Of a stretch of 12,003 bases of DNA, positions 1-6,612 are shown piece after piece. Numbering within the stretch: position 1 is the stretch's first letter; each line of letters begins with the position of its first letter. The notes under the pieces were generated by a model that searched no databases, was not told where the DNA came from, and saw only the letters and a program-made list of their open reading frames with translations. The position numbers and the translations under genes are program-made. The stretch spans positions 1-12,003 of the forward strand of contig JAUWPX010000013.1 in assembly GCA_030611395.1 (NCBI GenBank), written 5' to 3'. This DNA comes from Bacteroidota bacterium (lineage in GTDB: Bacteria > Bacteroidota > Bacteroidia > Bacteroidales > VadinHA17).

Positions 1-1011
1 TTTTAAGGCAGCCCTCCCGCTTCTGGCAGTAAGTATAATTGAAGATTCCTTAATACCGATATCCGTTGGATCGATTATTTCATAATTTTCCCTTTTTTTC
101 AATACGCCGTCCTGATGTATACCGGAAGAATGTGCAAAGGCATTCCTCCCGACAATTGCTTTGTTGGCTTGAACCGGCATTCGCATGAGAGTAGAAACAA
201 GTCTGCTGGTTGCATATATCTTTTTTGACTTAATCCCTGTTTTAAAAGGAAAATCAGAGTGACTCTTCATGATCATTACAACTTCTTCCAGTGAAGTATT
301 TCCCGCTCTTTCACCAATTCCGTTTAAAGTTACTTCCACTTGTCTGGCCCCGTTTTTAATGCCCATTATTGTATTGGCTGTTGCTAATCCCAGGTCGTTA
401 TGACAGTGAGTTGAAATAACAGCCTTATGAATACCTTTTACATTTTCTTTAAGGAATTTTATTTTTGCTCCATATTCCTCAGGAAGGCAATATCCTGTAG
501 TGTCGGGTATATTAACCACTGTTGCACCTGCTTTGACCACAGCTTCAATTACCCTTGCCAGATATTCATTTTCTGTACGACCTGCATCTTCAGCAAAGAA
601 TTCAACATCGTGAACAAATTTCTTTGCATATTTCACTGCATCCACAGCACGTTTAATTATCTCTTCCCGGTTGGAATTCAGTTTATGAGTTATATGGAAA
701 TATGAAGTGCCTATACCGGTATGAATACGTGGATTTTTCGCAAACTTTAATGACTCTGCAGCCACTTCAATATCATTTTTTATTGCCCTTGTTAAGGCAC
801 AAATAGTTGGTTGCGTAACAGCTTTCGATATTTCTACTATCGATTGAAAATCACCAGGACTGGAAACAGGGAATCCTGCCTCAATAACGTCTACTCCAAG
901 AGCTTCCAGGGCTTTTGCGACTTCAATTTTTTCTACTGTATTCAATTGGCAACCAGGCACCTGTTCCCCGTCTCTGAGGGTTGTGTCGAAAATAAATATC
1001 TGATCTTCCAT
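1..1011 (-). CDS. leuA: 2-isopropylmalate synthase, 3' end cut by window edge
   Basis: Condenses acetyl-CoA with 2-ketoisovalerate to 2-isopropylmalate, the first committed step of leucine synthesis; a cytosolic metal-dependent enzyme. The frame runs from ATG at 1011 to base 1 without a stop, giving 337 residues. I translated it directly. It opens with FDTTLRDGEQ (residues 8-17, with the Arg-Asp of the DRE-TIM metallolyase active site), then NIPDTTGY (167-174), STHCHNDLGLA with the two metal-binding His (H202, H204), NGIGERAGN (230-238) and FAHSSGIHQDGV (292-303). It ends in LTARSGRAALK, the linker where the catalytic barrel passes into the C-terminal part. The full protein should have about 380-510 residues, so the leucine-feedback LeuA dimer domain, if present, lies outside. 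It starts 38 nt after ilvC on the same strand and is presumably co-transcribed. Homocitrate and citramalate synthases share the fold, but the operon favours LeuA. Confidence 0.95.
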   Translation of the reverse strand, partial: MEDQIFIFDTTLRDGEQVPGCQLNTVEKIEVAKALEALGVDVIEAGFPVSSPGDFQSIVEISKAVTQPTICALTRAIKNDIEVAAESLKFAKNPRIHTGIGTSYFHITHKLNSNREEIIKRAVDAVKYAKKFVHDVEFFAEDAGRTENEYLARVIEAVVKAGATVVNIPDTTGYCLPEEYGAKIKFLKENVKGIHKAVISTHCHNDLGLATANTIMGIKNGARQVEVTLNGIGERAGNTSLEEVVMIMKSHSDFPFKTGIKSKKIYATSRLVSTLMRMPVQANKAIVGRNAFAHSSGIHQDGVLKKRENYEIIDPTDIGIKESSIILTARSGRAALK

Positions 1012-1049
1012 TTTAGTTGGTATTTAATATGTTATTAATCAAACGTTCA

Positions 1050-2099
1050 CTATTCTCTACTTGATCTTAATTTCCTTACCTGTTCACCGGTTTGCCACAT
1101 TTCCGATTCCCTCATTTCTTTCAATTCAGCCTCCAGTTCACTCTTATAGTTTTCACTCCCGGTCCTTTCAAGTACAATTCTGGTTTCATTTCCTGTTTTC
1201 ACGCTTTCATACAAATCATTAAAAACAGGCAATACTGCTTCACGGAATTTATGCCTCCAGTCTAATGCACCTCTTTGTGCTGTTGCACTGCAATTGGCAT
1301 ACATCCAGACCATGCCGTTCTCATCAACCAGCCTTATTAAGCTTTGTGTTAACTCTTCAACAGTTTCATTAAAAGCTTCACTTGGACTATGGCCATTTTC
1401 ACGCAGTACTTTATACTGAGCTTCCATTATTCCTGCAATTGCACCCATCAGAACTCCTCTTTCCCCGGTAAGGTCGCTATATACCTCATTCTGAAAAGTA
1501 GTTGGAAACAGATAACCTGATCCTATAGCAATTCCTAATGCCAATGCTCTGTTTACTGCCCGTCCCGTGAAATCCTGATACACTGCATAGCTGGAGTTTA
1601 TACCACTGCCGGCCAGGAAATTTCTGCGAACACTGGTGCCTGAGCCTTTTGGTGCTACAAGGATAACATCTACATTACCGGGAGGAATCACTCCGGTTTG
1701 GTCACTATAAGTAATTGAAAAACCATGCGAGAAATACAGTGCATCGCCCTCATTCAGGTGTTGTTTTAATACAGGCCATACAGTTCGCTGAGCAGCATCT
1801 GATACGAGATACTGAATAATTGTTGCTTTCTTAACTGCTTTTTTTATTGGAAAAAGAGTTTCCCCGGGTTTCCAGCCATCTTTTACTGCCCGTTCCCAAT
1901 CCTCTTTAAAGTCGGGTGACTGGCCAATAATTACGTTAAACCCATTATCCTTCATATTCAAAGATTGAGCAGGGCCCTGAACGCCATAACCAATAACAGC
2001 GATTATTTCATTTTTTAAGATTTCATGTGCTTTACTTACAGGAAATTCATCACGGGTAACTACATCCTCTGTTACACCACCAAAATTAATTTTTGCCAT
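1050..2099 (-). CDS. ilvC: Ketol-acid reductoisomerase (NAD(P)H)
   Basis: Isomerises and reduces 2-acetolactate and 2-aceto-2-hydroxybutyrate to the dihydroxyacids used by IlvD. 349 residues, a class I (short) enzyme of the Bacteroidota type. The N-terminal Rossmann domain has GYGVQGPAQSLN (37-48). Further conserved elements are FSHGFSI with the conserved His (H125), LVAPKGSGTSVR (147-158), and YSDLTGERGVLMG (207-219) giving metal ligands D209 and E213. FNETVEEL (243-250) gives E245 and E249, and YANCSATAQRG (267-277) contains the substrate-contacting serine near 271. The loop after the second Rossmann strand, where NADPH enzymes bind the 2'-phosphate, reads GQSPDFKEDW (59-68): no arginine, one lysine and several acids. 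The cofactor is therefore uncertain. The 97-nt gap to ilvN shows no convincing promoter; leuA follows after 38 nt. Confidence 0.97.
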   Translation of the reverse strand: MAKINFGGVTEDVVTRDEFPVSKAHEILKNEIIAVIGYGVQGPAQSLNMKDNGFNVIIGQSPDFKEDWERAVKDGWKPGETLFPIKKAVKKATIIQYLVSDAAQRTVWPVLKQHLNEGDALYFSHGFSITYSDQTGVIPPGNVDVILVAPKGSGTSVRRNFLAGSGINSSYAVYQDFTGRAVNRALALGIAIGSGYLFPTTFQNEVYSDLTGERGVLMGAIAGIMEAQYKVLRENGHSPSEAFNETVEELTQSLIRLVDENGMVWMYANCSATAQRGALDWRHKFREAVLPVFNDLYESVKTGNETRIVLERTGSENYKSELEAELKEMRESEMWQTGEQVRKLRSSRE

Positions 2100-2196
2100 A
2101 ATTTTTAATGTTAATAATTATCTAATAGTAATTTTATTTCTTTTATCTGAAAATATTTATACCGGTTCAAAAAATTATTTGTTATTTACTTTTTTG

Positions 2197-2766
2197 CTAA
2201 TTGCCGACAGCCGACTGCTGACTGTGGACTGCCGACTGATTATTTGCCTCATCCATCTCTTTGAGATATGCCATCAACTCTTTTGTTTGTTTTGTAATAG
2301 CTACCCTTCCTGACCGGACAAATTGTAAAACCCCATAAGGGTCAAGTTCATTCAGCAGATCAGTGGTATCCTGTTTATGACCTGTTTTTTCAATAACCAC
2401 ATATTCCGGCGTAATTTCAAGGAACCGGGCATTTGATGAACGAACTATAGATTCGATCTTGTTACTTATCATTATCTCAGTTGTTCGTACTTTATACAAG
2501 GCTATTTCCTGATAAATAATTTCATCGTTTGTGTGTACAAATACTTTCAGAACATCAATTAGTTTTTCCAGGTGGCGTTGTACTTTATCAATCATATCTT
2601 CTGTTGTAATAACCACAATGGTTAATTTATGAATGCCCTTAACAGCAGATGCGGAGGCAGCTATACTTTCGATATTGATTTGTCTTCTTGTAAAGATTGT
2701 AGTAACCTGGTTAAGAATACCAATATGATGTTCGGTAAATATTGAGATAGTAAATTCTTTTTTCAT
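2197..2766 (-). CDS. ilvN: Acetolactate synthase small (regulatory) subunit
   Basis: Regulatory partner of IlvB; its ACT domain normally binds valine and gives feedback inhibition. 189 residues. The ACT domain covers roughly residues 4-80 (TISIFTEHHIGILNQVT, then RRQINIESIAAS), followed by the small-subunit C-terminal domain (about 90-160) ending in VRSGRVAITK. This common family ending is followed by an extra tail of about 30 residues. The last 13 (QSAVHSQQSAVGN) are encoded by a degenerate 7-bp tandem repeat at 2202-2236 and look like captured repeat DNA rather than conserved protein. The ATG lies just after an 8-bp tandem repeat. One copy of that repeat starts a tiny frame (MCKCKIL) whose TGA overlaps the ilvN ATG as ATGA, so translational coupling is possible but unproven. 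ilvB ends 43 nt upstream. Confidence 0.95.
   Translation of the reverse strand: MKKEFTISIFTEHHIGILNQVTTIFTRRQINIESIAASASAVKGIHKLTIVVITTEDMIDKVQRHLEKLIDVLKVFVHTNDEIIYQEIALYKVRTTEIMISNKIESIVRSSNARFLEITPEYVVIEKTGHKQDTTDLLNELDPYGVLQFVRSGRVAITKQTKELMAYLKEMDEANNQSAVHSQQSAVGN
2202..2236 (-). repeat. Five-copy degenerate 7-bp tandem repeat in ilvN 3' end
   Basis: On the plus strand the copies are TGCCGAC, AGCCGAC, TGCTGAC, TGTGGAC, TGCCGAC, in unbroken 7-bp register. On the coding strand this is GTCGGCA-like. Because 7 is not a multiple of 3, the ilvN frame rotates through the copies and yields the SAV.SQQSAV pattern. The unit resembles short intergenic repeats I recall from Bacteroidota genomes (from memory, not searched). 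Confidence 0.85.
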
Positions 2767-2775
2767 AATATTTTA

Positions 2776-2807
2776 CATTTACACATTTTATCATTTCCCC
2801 ATTTACA
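2776..2807 (-). repeat. Four-copy 8-bp tandem repeat between ilvB and ilvN
   Basis: On the plus strand the copies are CATTTACA, CATTTTAT, CATTTCCC, CATTTACA, in exact 8-bp register. CATTT is constant and the last three bases vary, except that the first and last copies are identical. It fills most of the 43-nt gap between the ilvB stop and the ilvN start, taking the place of a ribosome binding site. On the coding strand each unit ends in AAATG, so it places several out-of-frame ATGs before the true start. Confidence 0.85.
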
Positions 2808-2809
2808 GT

Positions 2810-4519
2810 CTAACAAAGTTTAATCTCAGAAACTGACGATCCCGGTTCTATCATAGGGAAAATATTCCCTTCTTTTTCTACCATTATCTCAAGCAGGTAT
2901 GATTTTTCGCGGGAAAGCATTTCATCAATAGAAATCTCAAGGGTTTCCCGTTCTTTAACGCGCCTTCCACTAATATCAAAACCTTCTGCAATTTTGACGA
3001 AATCAGGATTAATAAGTTCAGTTGATGCATATCTTTTATCAAAAAACATATCCTGCCATTGCCGAACCATTCCCAGGAAATTATTGTTCAGAATGATTAT
3101 CTTAACCGGAAGTTTATATTGGAAGATAGTTCCCAGTTCCTGTATTGTCATTTGGAAACCGCCATCTCCAATAAATGCGATAACCGGAACATTGGGTTTG
3201 CCAATTTTTGCACCAACAGCTGCAGGCAATCCGAAGCCCATTGTCCCCAATCCACCGGAGGTAATAAAGCTATTAGGATTTTTAAACTTATAATATCTTG
3301 CAGTTGCCATCTGATGTTGGCCTACATCAGTTATAATAATTGCTTCTCCCTGTGTTTTTTCAGAAATAAGACTTACTATTTCACCCATTCTTATTTCTCC
3401 CCGGGATGGATAACATTCTTGTTTTATAACTTTAGCGGTTTCAATTTTATTACATGACTTGAATTCAGAAAGCCATTCAGGATAGGAGTTGGCATTCACC
3501 TTATTAATAAGTGCTTTTAGAGCTTCTTTAGCATCACCGTGTATTTCAATATCAACTTCAACAATTTTGTTTATTTCAGATTTGTCAATTTCGATATGGA
3601 TAATGTTGGCATTTGTTGCATATCTTTTAAGGTCTCCCGTGACCCTGTCATCGAACCGCATTCCAATGGCAATAAGCAAATCAGCTTCATTTGTTTTGAT
3701 ATTAGGGCCATAGTTACCATGCATCCCCAGTAATCCGGCATATAGTGGATGTCTGGAAGGGAAAACAGATAACCCTAAAAGAGTTGATGCCACAGGAATA
3801 CCTGTTTTTTCCACAAAGGCTTTCAGTTCTTTCCCGGCCTTTGATAACAGAATACCATGACCTGCCAGGATCAATGGTTTTCTGGCATGATTGATAAGAA
3901 TTGCTGCTGATTCAATATCAGCAGGGTTAAGGGGAATATTTGGATTATAGCTTCTGAGATGGGTGCATTTCTGATAGTCAAAAGCTAATGTTTGCATTTG
4001 AGCGTCTTTGGTAATATCGATCAAAACAGGACCGGGTCTGCCGGAACCTGCAATAAAAAAAGCTTTCGAAATAATTTCAGGAATATCTTTAGCTTGTGTG
4101 ATTTGGTAATTCCATTTGGTAACCGGCATTGATATTCCCTGAATATCAGTCTCCTGAAAAGCATCTGATCCTATCAGGTTTGATACTACCTGAGCAGTTA
4201 TGAAAACCACAGGAACAGAGTCAAGGAAAGCATTGGCGATACCGGTTACCAGGTTTGTCGCTCCTGGTCCGGAAGTAGCAAAACATACTCCTGTTTTGCC
4301 TGTAACCATTGCATATGCCTGAGCTGCATGTGCTGCCCCTTGCTCATGTCGCGTTAGTATATGATTCAATTTATTGTCTTCAATATCATATAATTCATTA
4401 TAAATTGGCATAATAGCGCCTCCAGGGTAACCGAAAATGGTATTTACATTTTCCTCAATGAGGGAATAGAGAAGTGCCTTTGCACCGGTAATCTTTTCTT
4501 TTTTTCTTGTCTTTGCCAT
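2810..4519 (-). CDS. ilvB: Acetolactate synthase large (catalytic) subunit
   Basis: Thiamine-diphosphate enzyme joining pyruvate with pyruvate or 2-ketobutyrate to give acetolactate or acetohydroxybutyrate; works with IlvN. 569 residues, normal length. The N-terminal pyrimidine-binding domain has FGYPGGAIMPIY (29-40) and the catalytic glutamate in TRHEQGAAH (E59). The central domain (about 195-335) has GMRFDDRVTG (286-295). The C-terminal pyrophosphate domain has the ThDP/Mg motif GDGGFQMTIQELGT (451-464) through NNN (478-480), then MVRQWQ (484-489) with the conserved Trp. The family ending FPMIEPGSSVSEIKL is intact. In the inhibitor-channel segment, ITAQVVSNLIGSDAFQE (107-123), the position usually holding Pro in sulfonylurea-sensitive plant enzymes (Pro197 in Arabidopsis) reads Val by eye alignment. 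A few AGGA-like bases precede the ATG. It lies 46 nt after ilvD and 43 nt before ilvN. Confidence 0.97.
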   Translation of the reverse strand: MAKTRKKEKITGAKALLYSLIEENVNTIFGYPGGAIMPIYNELYDIEDNKLNHILTRHEQGAAHAAQAYAMVTGKTGVCFATSGPGATNLVTGIANAFLDSVPVVFITAQVVSNLIGSDAFQETDIQGISMPVTKWNYQITQAKDIPEIISKAFFIAGSGRPGPVLIDITKDAQMQTLAFDYQKCTHLRSYNPNIPLNPADIESAAILINHARKPLILAGHGILLSKAGKELKAFVEKTGIPVASTLLGLSVFPSRHPLYAGLLGMHGNYGPNIKTNEADLLIAIGMRFDDRVTGDLKRYATNANIIHIEIDKSEINKIVEVDIEIHGDAKEALKALINKVNANSYPEWLSEFKSCNKIETAKVIKQECYPSRGEIRMGEIVSLISEKTQGEAIIITDVGQHQMATARYYKFKNPNSFITSGGLGTMGFGLPAAVGAKIGKPNVPVIAFIGDGGFQMTIQELGTIFQYKLPVKIIILNNNFLGMVRQWQDMFFDKRYASTELINPDFVKIAEGFDISGRRVKERETLEISIDEMLSREKSYLLEIMVEKEGNIFPMIEPGSSVSEIKLC

Positions 4520-4565
4520 CTTATCCTGTTTTTGGCTAATGGTTATAAATCAAGGGAATAAGTCT

Positions 4566-6386
4566 TTATATTTCTCTAATAGCACCAATATTTGCCGAAC
4601 TTACCATTTGTGCATAAGCTTTTAAAGCAGCAGAAATATGACGATCCCGGTTTTTGGGTATAAATGCCATAGTGCCTTTTTTTTCTTCCTTATTCAATCT
4701 CTCTGAAATTTCTTTGTCAGTTAGCTTAACATTTATTTTTCTTTGTTTTATATTAATTTCTATTACATCATTATTTCTAACCAGCGAAAGTTCCCCGCCG
4801 GCGGCAGCTTCGGGTGATATATGGCCAATAGAAAGACCGGATGTTCCGCCGGAGAACCTGCCATCTGTAATCAGGGCACACTTTTTATCTAAATTCCGCG
4901 ACTTAATGTATGAAGTCGGGTAGAGCATTTCCTGCATTCCCGGGCCTCCTTTTGGTCCTTCATACCTTATCACAACTACCTCGCCTGCCTTAACATCACC
5001 TTTTAATATACCATCACAAGCTGATTCCTGTGACTCATATATTCTTGCTTTACCACGGAAATAAAAAAGTGAAGGATCAACACCCGCGGTTTTCACAATG
5101 CATCCATCCCTGGCAATATTACCATAAAGAACAGCAAGCCCTCCGTCCTGATTATAAGCGTTATTAATATCCCTGATACAACCCTTTTTCCGGTCTGTAT
5201 CAAGTTTACTATATTTCTTGTCCTGGGAACCCATTTCAAGACTTTTTACATTTCCCGGTGCACTTCTGAAAACATTAATTGCATTACCTGTAACTGTTTT
5301 TCTTTTAATATCAAATGCATTGATAGCATCTTTAAGGTTTGGAAAATCAATTCTTCCAACCGAAGTGTGAATAAGCCCTCCCTTTTCAAGTTCTCCCATA
5401 ATTGACAGTATCCCACCGGCTCTGTTAACATCCTGAACATGGTAATCTGAGCTGGGTGCTACTTTACATAATGTTGGGACCTGTCTGGATAACCTGTCAA
5501 TGTCTGTCATACTGAAATCAACCTCAGCTTCATTAGCAATAGCCAGCAAATGTAATACTGTATTTGTTGAGCCTCCCATGGCAATATCCAGAGACATAGC
5601 ATTAAGAAATGCTTCCCTTGTTGCAATTGAGCGGGGTAAGATAGAGGTATCATTATCCCTATAGTACCGGTAAGTCAAATTAACAATCAGGTTAGCAGCC
5701 TGTTCAAGCAATGTAAACCGGTTTTTGTGAGTAGCAATAATGGTTCCGTTTCCAGGAAGAGCTAGGCCAAGGGCTTCATTAAGGCAATTCATTGAATTTG
5801 CAGTAAACATCCCTGAACAGGAACCGCAAGTTGGACAGGCAGCCTTTTCAATTTCATTTAAAAAAGGATCACTCACAGATGGATCTCCGGCCAGCACCAT
5901 TACATCAACAAGGTCATAATGTTTGTTTTTAACAACTCCTGCTTCCATCGGACCTCCACTTACAAAAACTGTTGGGATGTTCAGTCTCATTGCTGCCATC
6001 ATCATCCCGGGAGTAATCTTATCACAATTACTAATACATACCATAGCATCTGCCATATGAGCATTACAAACATATTCAATGCTATCGGCAATCAGTTCGC
6101 GGGAGGGAAGTGAGTAGAGCATTCCTTCATGGCCCATTGCAATACCATCATCAATTGCAATAGTATTAAACTCGGCGGCATAGCAACCATGCTTTTCTAT
6201 CAATGACTTTACAAGCTGACCTGCATTGTGCAGATGAGTATGACCGGGAACAAATTGGGAAAATGAATTAACAATAGCAATTATTGGCTTTCCGAATTGT
6301 TCTTCTTTCATCCCGTTAGCGCGCCAGAGACTTCTTGCTCCGGCCATATTTCTTCCTGCTGTTGTACGAAAACTTCTAAATTCCAT
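4566..6386 (-). CDS. ilvD: Dihydroxyacid dehydratase
   Basis: Fe-S dehydratase making 2-ketoisovalerate and 2-keto-3-methylvalerate from the dihydroxyacids supplied by IlvC; first structural gene of the operon. 606 residues from ATG at 6386. Close to the E. coli enzyme along its length: TTAGRNMAGARSLWRA near the N-terminus, VNSFSQFVPGHTHL, NTIAIDDGIAMGHEGMLYS, CISNCDKITPGMMMA with cluster Cys (C121), AACPTCGSCSGMFTANSMNC with a further cluster Cys (C190), and GPKGGPGMQEMLYPTS and DGRFSGGTSGLSIGH in the C-terminal half. The frame stays open to a TTG at 6404, but that codon sits in the U-tract of the upstream terminator, and six extra residues there have no counterpart in the family, so ATG 6386 is chosen. 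The start lies 16 nt after the U-tract, so expression should depend on read-through at the attenuator. Confidence 0.97.
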   Translation of the reverse strand: MEFRSFRTTAGRNMAGARSLWRANGMKEEQFGKPIIAIVNSFSQFVPGHTHLHNAGQLVKSLIEKHGCYAAEFNTIAIDDGIAMGHEGMLYSLPSRELIADSIEYVCNAHMADAMVCISNCDKITPGMMMAAMRLNIPTVFVSGGPMEAGVVKNKHYDLVDVMVLAGDPSVSDPFLNEIEKAACPTCGSCSGMFTANSMNCLNEALGLALPGNGTIIATHKNRFTLLEQAANLIVNLTYRYYRDNDTSILPRSIATREAFLNAMSLDIAMGGSTNTVLHLLAIANEAEVDFSMTDIDRLSRQVPTLCKVAPSSDYHVQDVNRAGGILSIMGELEKGGLIHTSVGRIDFPNLKDAINAFDIKRKTVTGNAINVFRSAPGNVKSLEMGSQDKKYSKLDTDRKKGCIRDINNAYNQDGGLAVLYGNIARDGCIVKTAGVDPSLFYFRGKARIYESQESACDGILKGDVKAGEVVVIRYEGPKGGPGMQEMLYPTSYIKSRNLDKKCALITDGRFSGGTSGLSIGHISPEAAAGGELSLVRNNDVIEINIKQRKINVKLTDKEISERLNKEEKKGTMAFIPKNRDRHISAALKAYAQMVSSANIGAIREI

Positions 6387-6402
6387 TACGTCATTTATTG
6401 AC

Positions 6403-6433
6403 AAAAAAAACCGCTCTCTTTGTGTGAGAACGG
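6403..6433 (-). terminator. Intrinsic terminator hairpin before ilvD (attenuator)
   Basis: In the minus-strand transcript CCGTTCTC (6433-6426) pairs with GAGAGCGG (6418-6411) across a 7-nt loop. This is an 8-bp stem with one G-T pair, followed at once by eight U (6410-6403). A run of A before the stem (6435-6442 on the plus strand is T) makes it a terminator on the plus strand as well. It stands between the ilv promoter and ilvD, 16 nt before the ATG, which is the position expected of an attenuator. It is also the only convincing terminator downstream of hppA. Confidence 0.88.
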
Positions 6434-6473
6434 CTTTTTTTTATTGTTTTTTTAAAACAGACCTTTCCCACCT

Positions 6474-6533
6474 TCAATATCCGTAAAGGATATTTATAAT
6501 AAAAAGGTTGAGAATAAAGGTGTTTATATACAT
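6474..6533 (-). CDS. Ile/Leu-rich ilv leader peptide
   Basis: ATG at 6533 to TGA at 6474 encodes 19 residues, MYINTFILNLFIINILYGY. Five are Ile (codons ATA, ATT, ATT, ATA, ATC) and three Leu (CTC, CTT, CTT); there is no Val. It lies about 15 nt after the predicted transcription start and 40 nt before the terminator stem of a branched-chain amino acid operon. Its role would be to sense charged tRNA-Ile and tRNA-Leu by ribosome stalling, not to act as a protein. No Shine-Dalgarno is visible, as usual for this phylum. Too short for a homology argument; the case rests on codon content, position and the surrounding pairings. Confidence 0.8.
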   Translation of the reverse strand: MYINTFILNLFIINILYGY

Positions 6534-6554
6534 TTTCTACTTGAATTTGATCGT

Positions 6555-6584
6555 CAAATGTAGAGATAAATATTAATTATCAAA
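6555..6584 (-). promoter_or_regulatory. Promoter of the ilvDBNC-leuA operon
   Basis: Minus-strand TTTG (6584-6581), 18 nt, then TACATTTG (6562-6555), matching the Bacteroidota housekeeping pattern TTTG / TAnnTTTG. Transcription should begin near 6547-6551, just ahead of the leader peptide. A 6-bp inverted repeat, ATTTGA/TCAAAT with a 3-nt centre (6545-6559), overlaps the -7 box and the probable start and could be an operator. The promoter begins only 28 bp after the hppA stop codon. Confidence 0.75.
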
Positions 6585-6612
6585 ATTTTCTATAAAAAAA
6601 TATACTACAAAA

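Larger units (their letters stand above)
6403..6533 (-). promoter_or_regulatory. Branched-chain operon attenuator leader RNA
   Basis: The region has the parts of a classical translation-coupled attenuator. (1) A leader peptide rich in Ile and Leu. (2) A stem able to form when no ribosome stalls: CACCTT (6522-6517) with AAGGTG (6474-6469), enclosing a perfect 7-bp hairpin AATATCC/GGATATT (6494-6488 with 6482-6476). (3) A candidate antiterminator: GGTGGGAAAGGTC (6472-6460) with GCCGTTCTCACAC (6434-6422), about ten pairs with one mismatch and two bulges. (4) The terminator. A ribosome stalled on the Ile codons would cover CACCTT and release 6472-6460 to block the terminator. A ribosome at the stop codon (6474) would cover 6472-6460 and let it form. 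The pairings were found by eye, without energy calculations. Confidence 0.75.

Noticed and set aside
427..1038. Two plus-strand open frames of 92 and 75 codons
   Set aside because: They lie opposite leuA, whose minus-strand translation is clearly real across the same bases.
2100..2196. Internal promoter between ilvN and ilvC
   Set aside because: The stretch is AT-rich, but the nearest resemblance to TAnnTTTG has two extra T, and no paired TTTG stands at the right distance.
2202..2807. Short repeats considered as a CRISPR array
   Set aside because: Units are 7 and 8 bp in direct contact with no spacers; these are microsatellites.
6387..6404. Six-codon N-terminal extension of ilvD starting at TTG 6404
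   Set aside because: The TTG lies in the U-tract of the upstream terminator, and the extra residues have no counterpart in the family; ATG at 6386 begins just before the conserved RTTAGRNMAGAR region.
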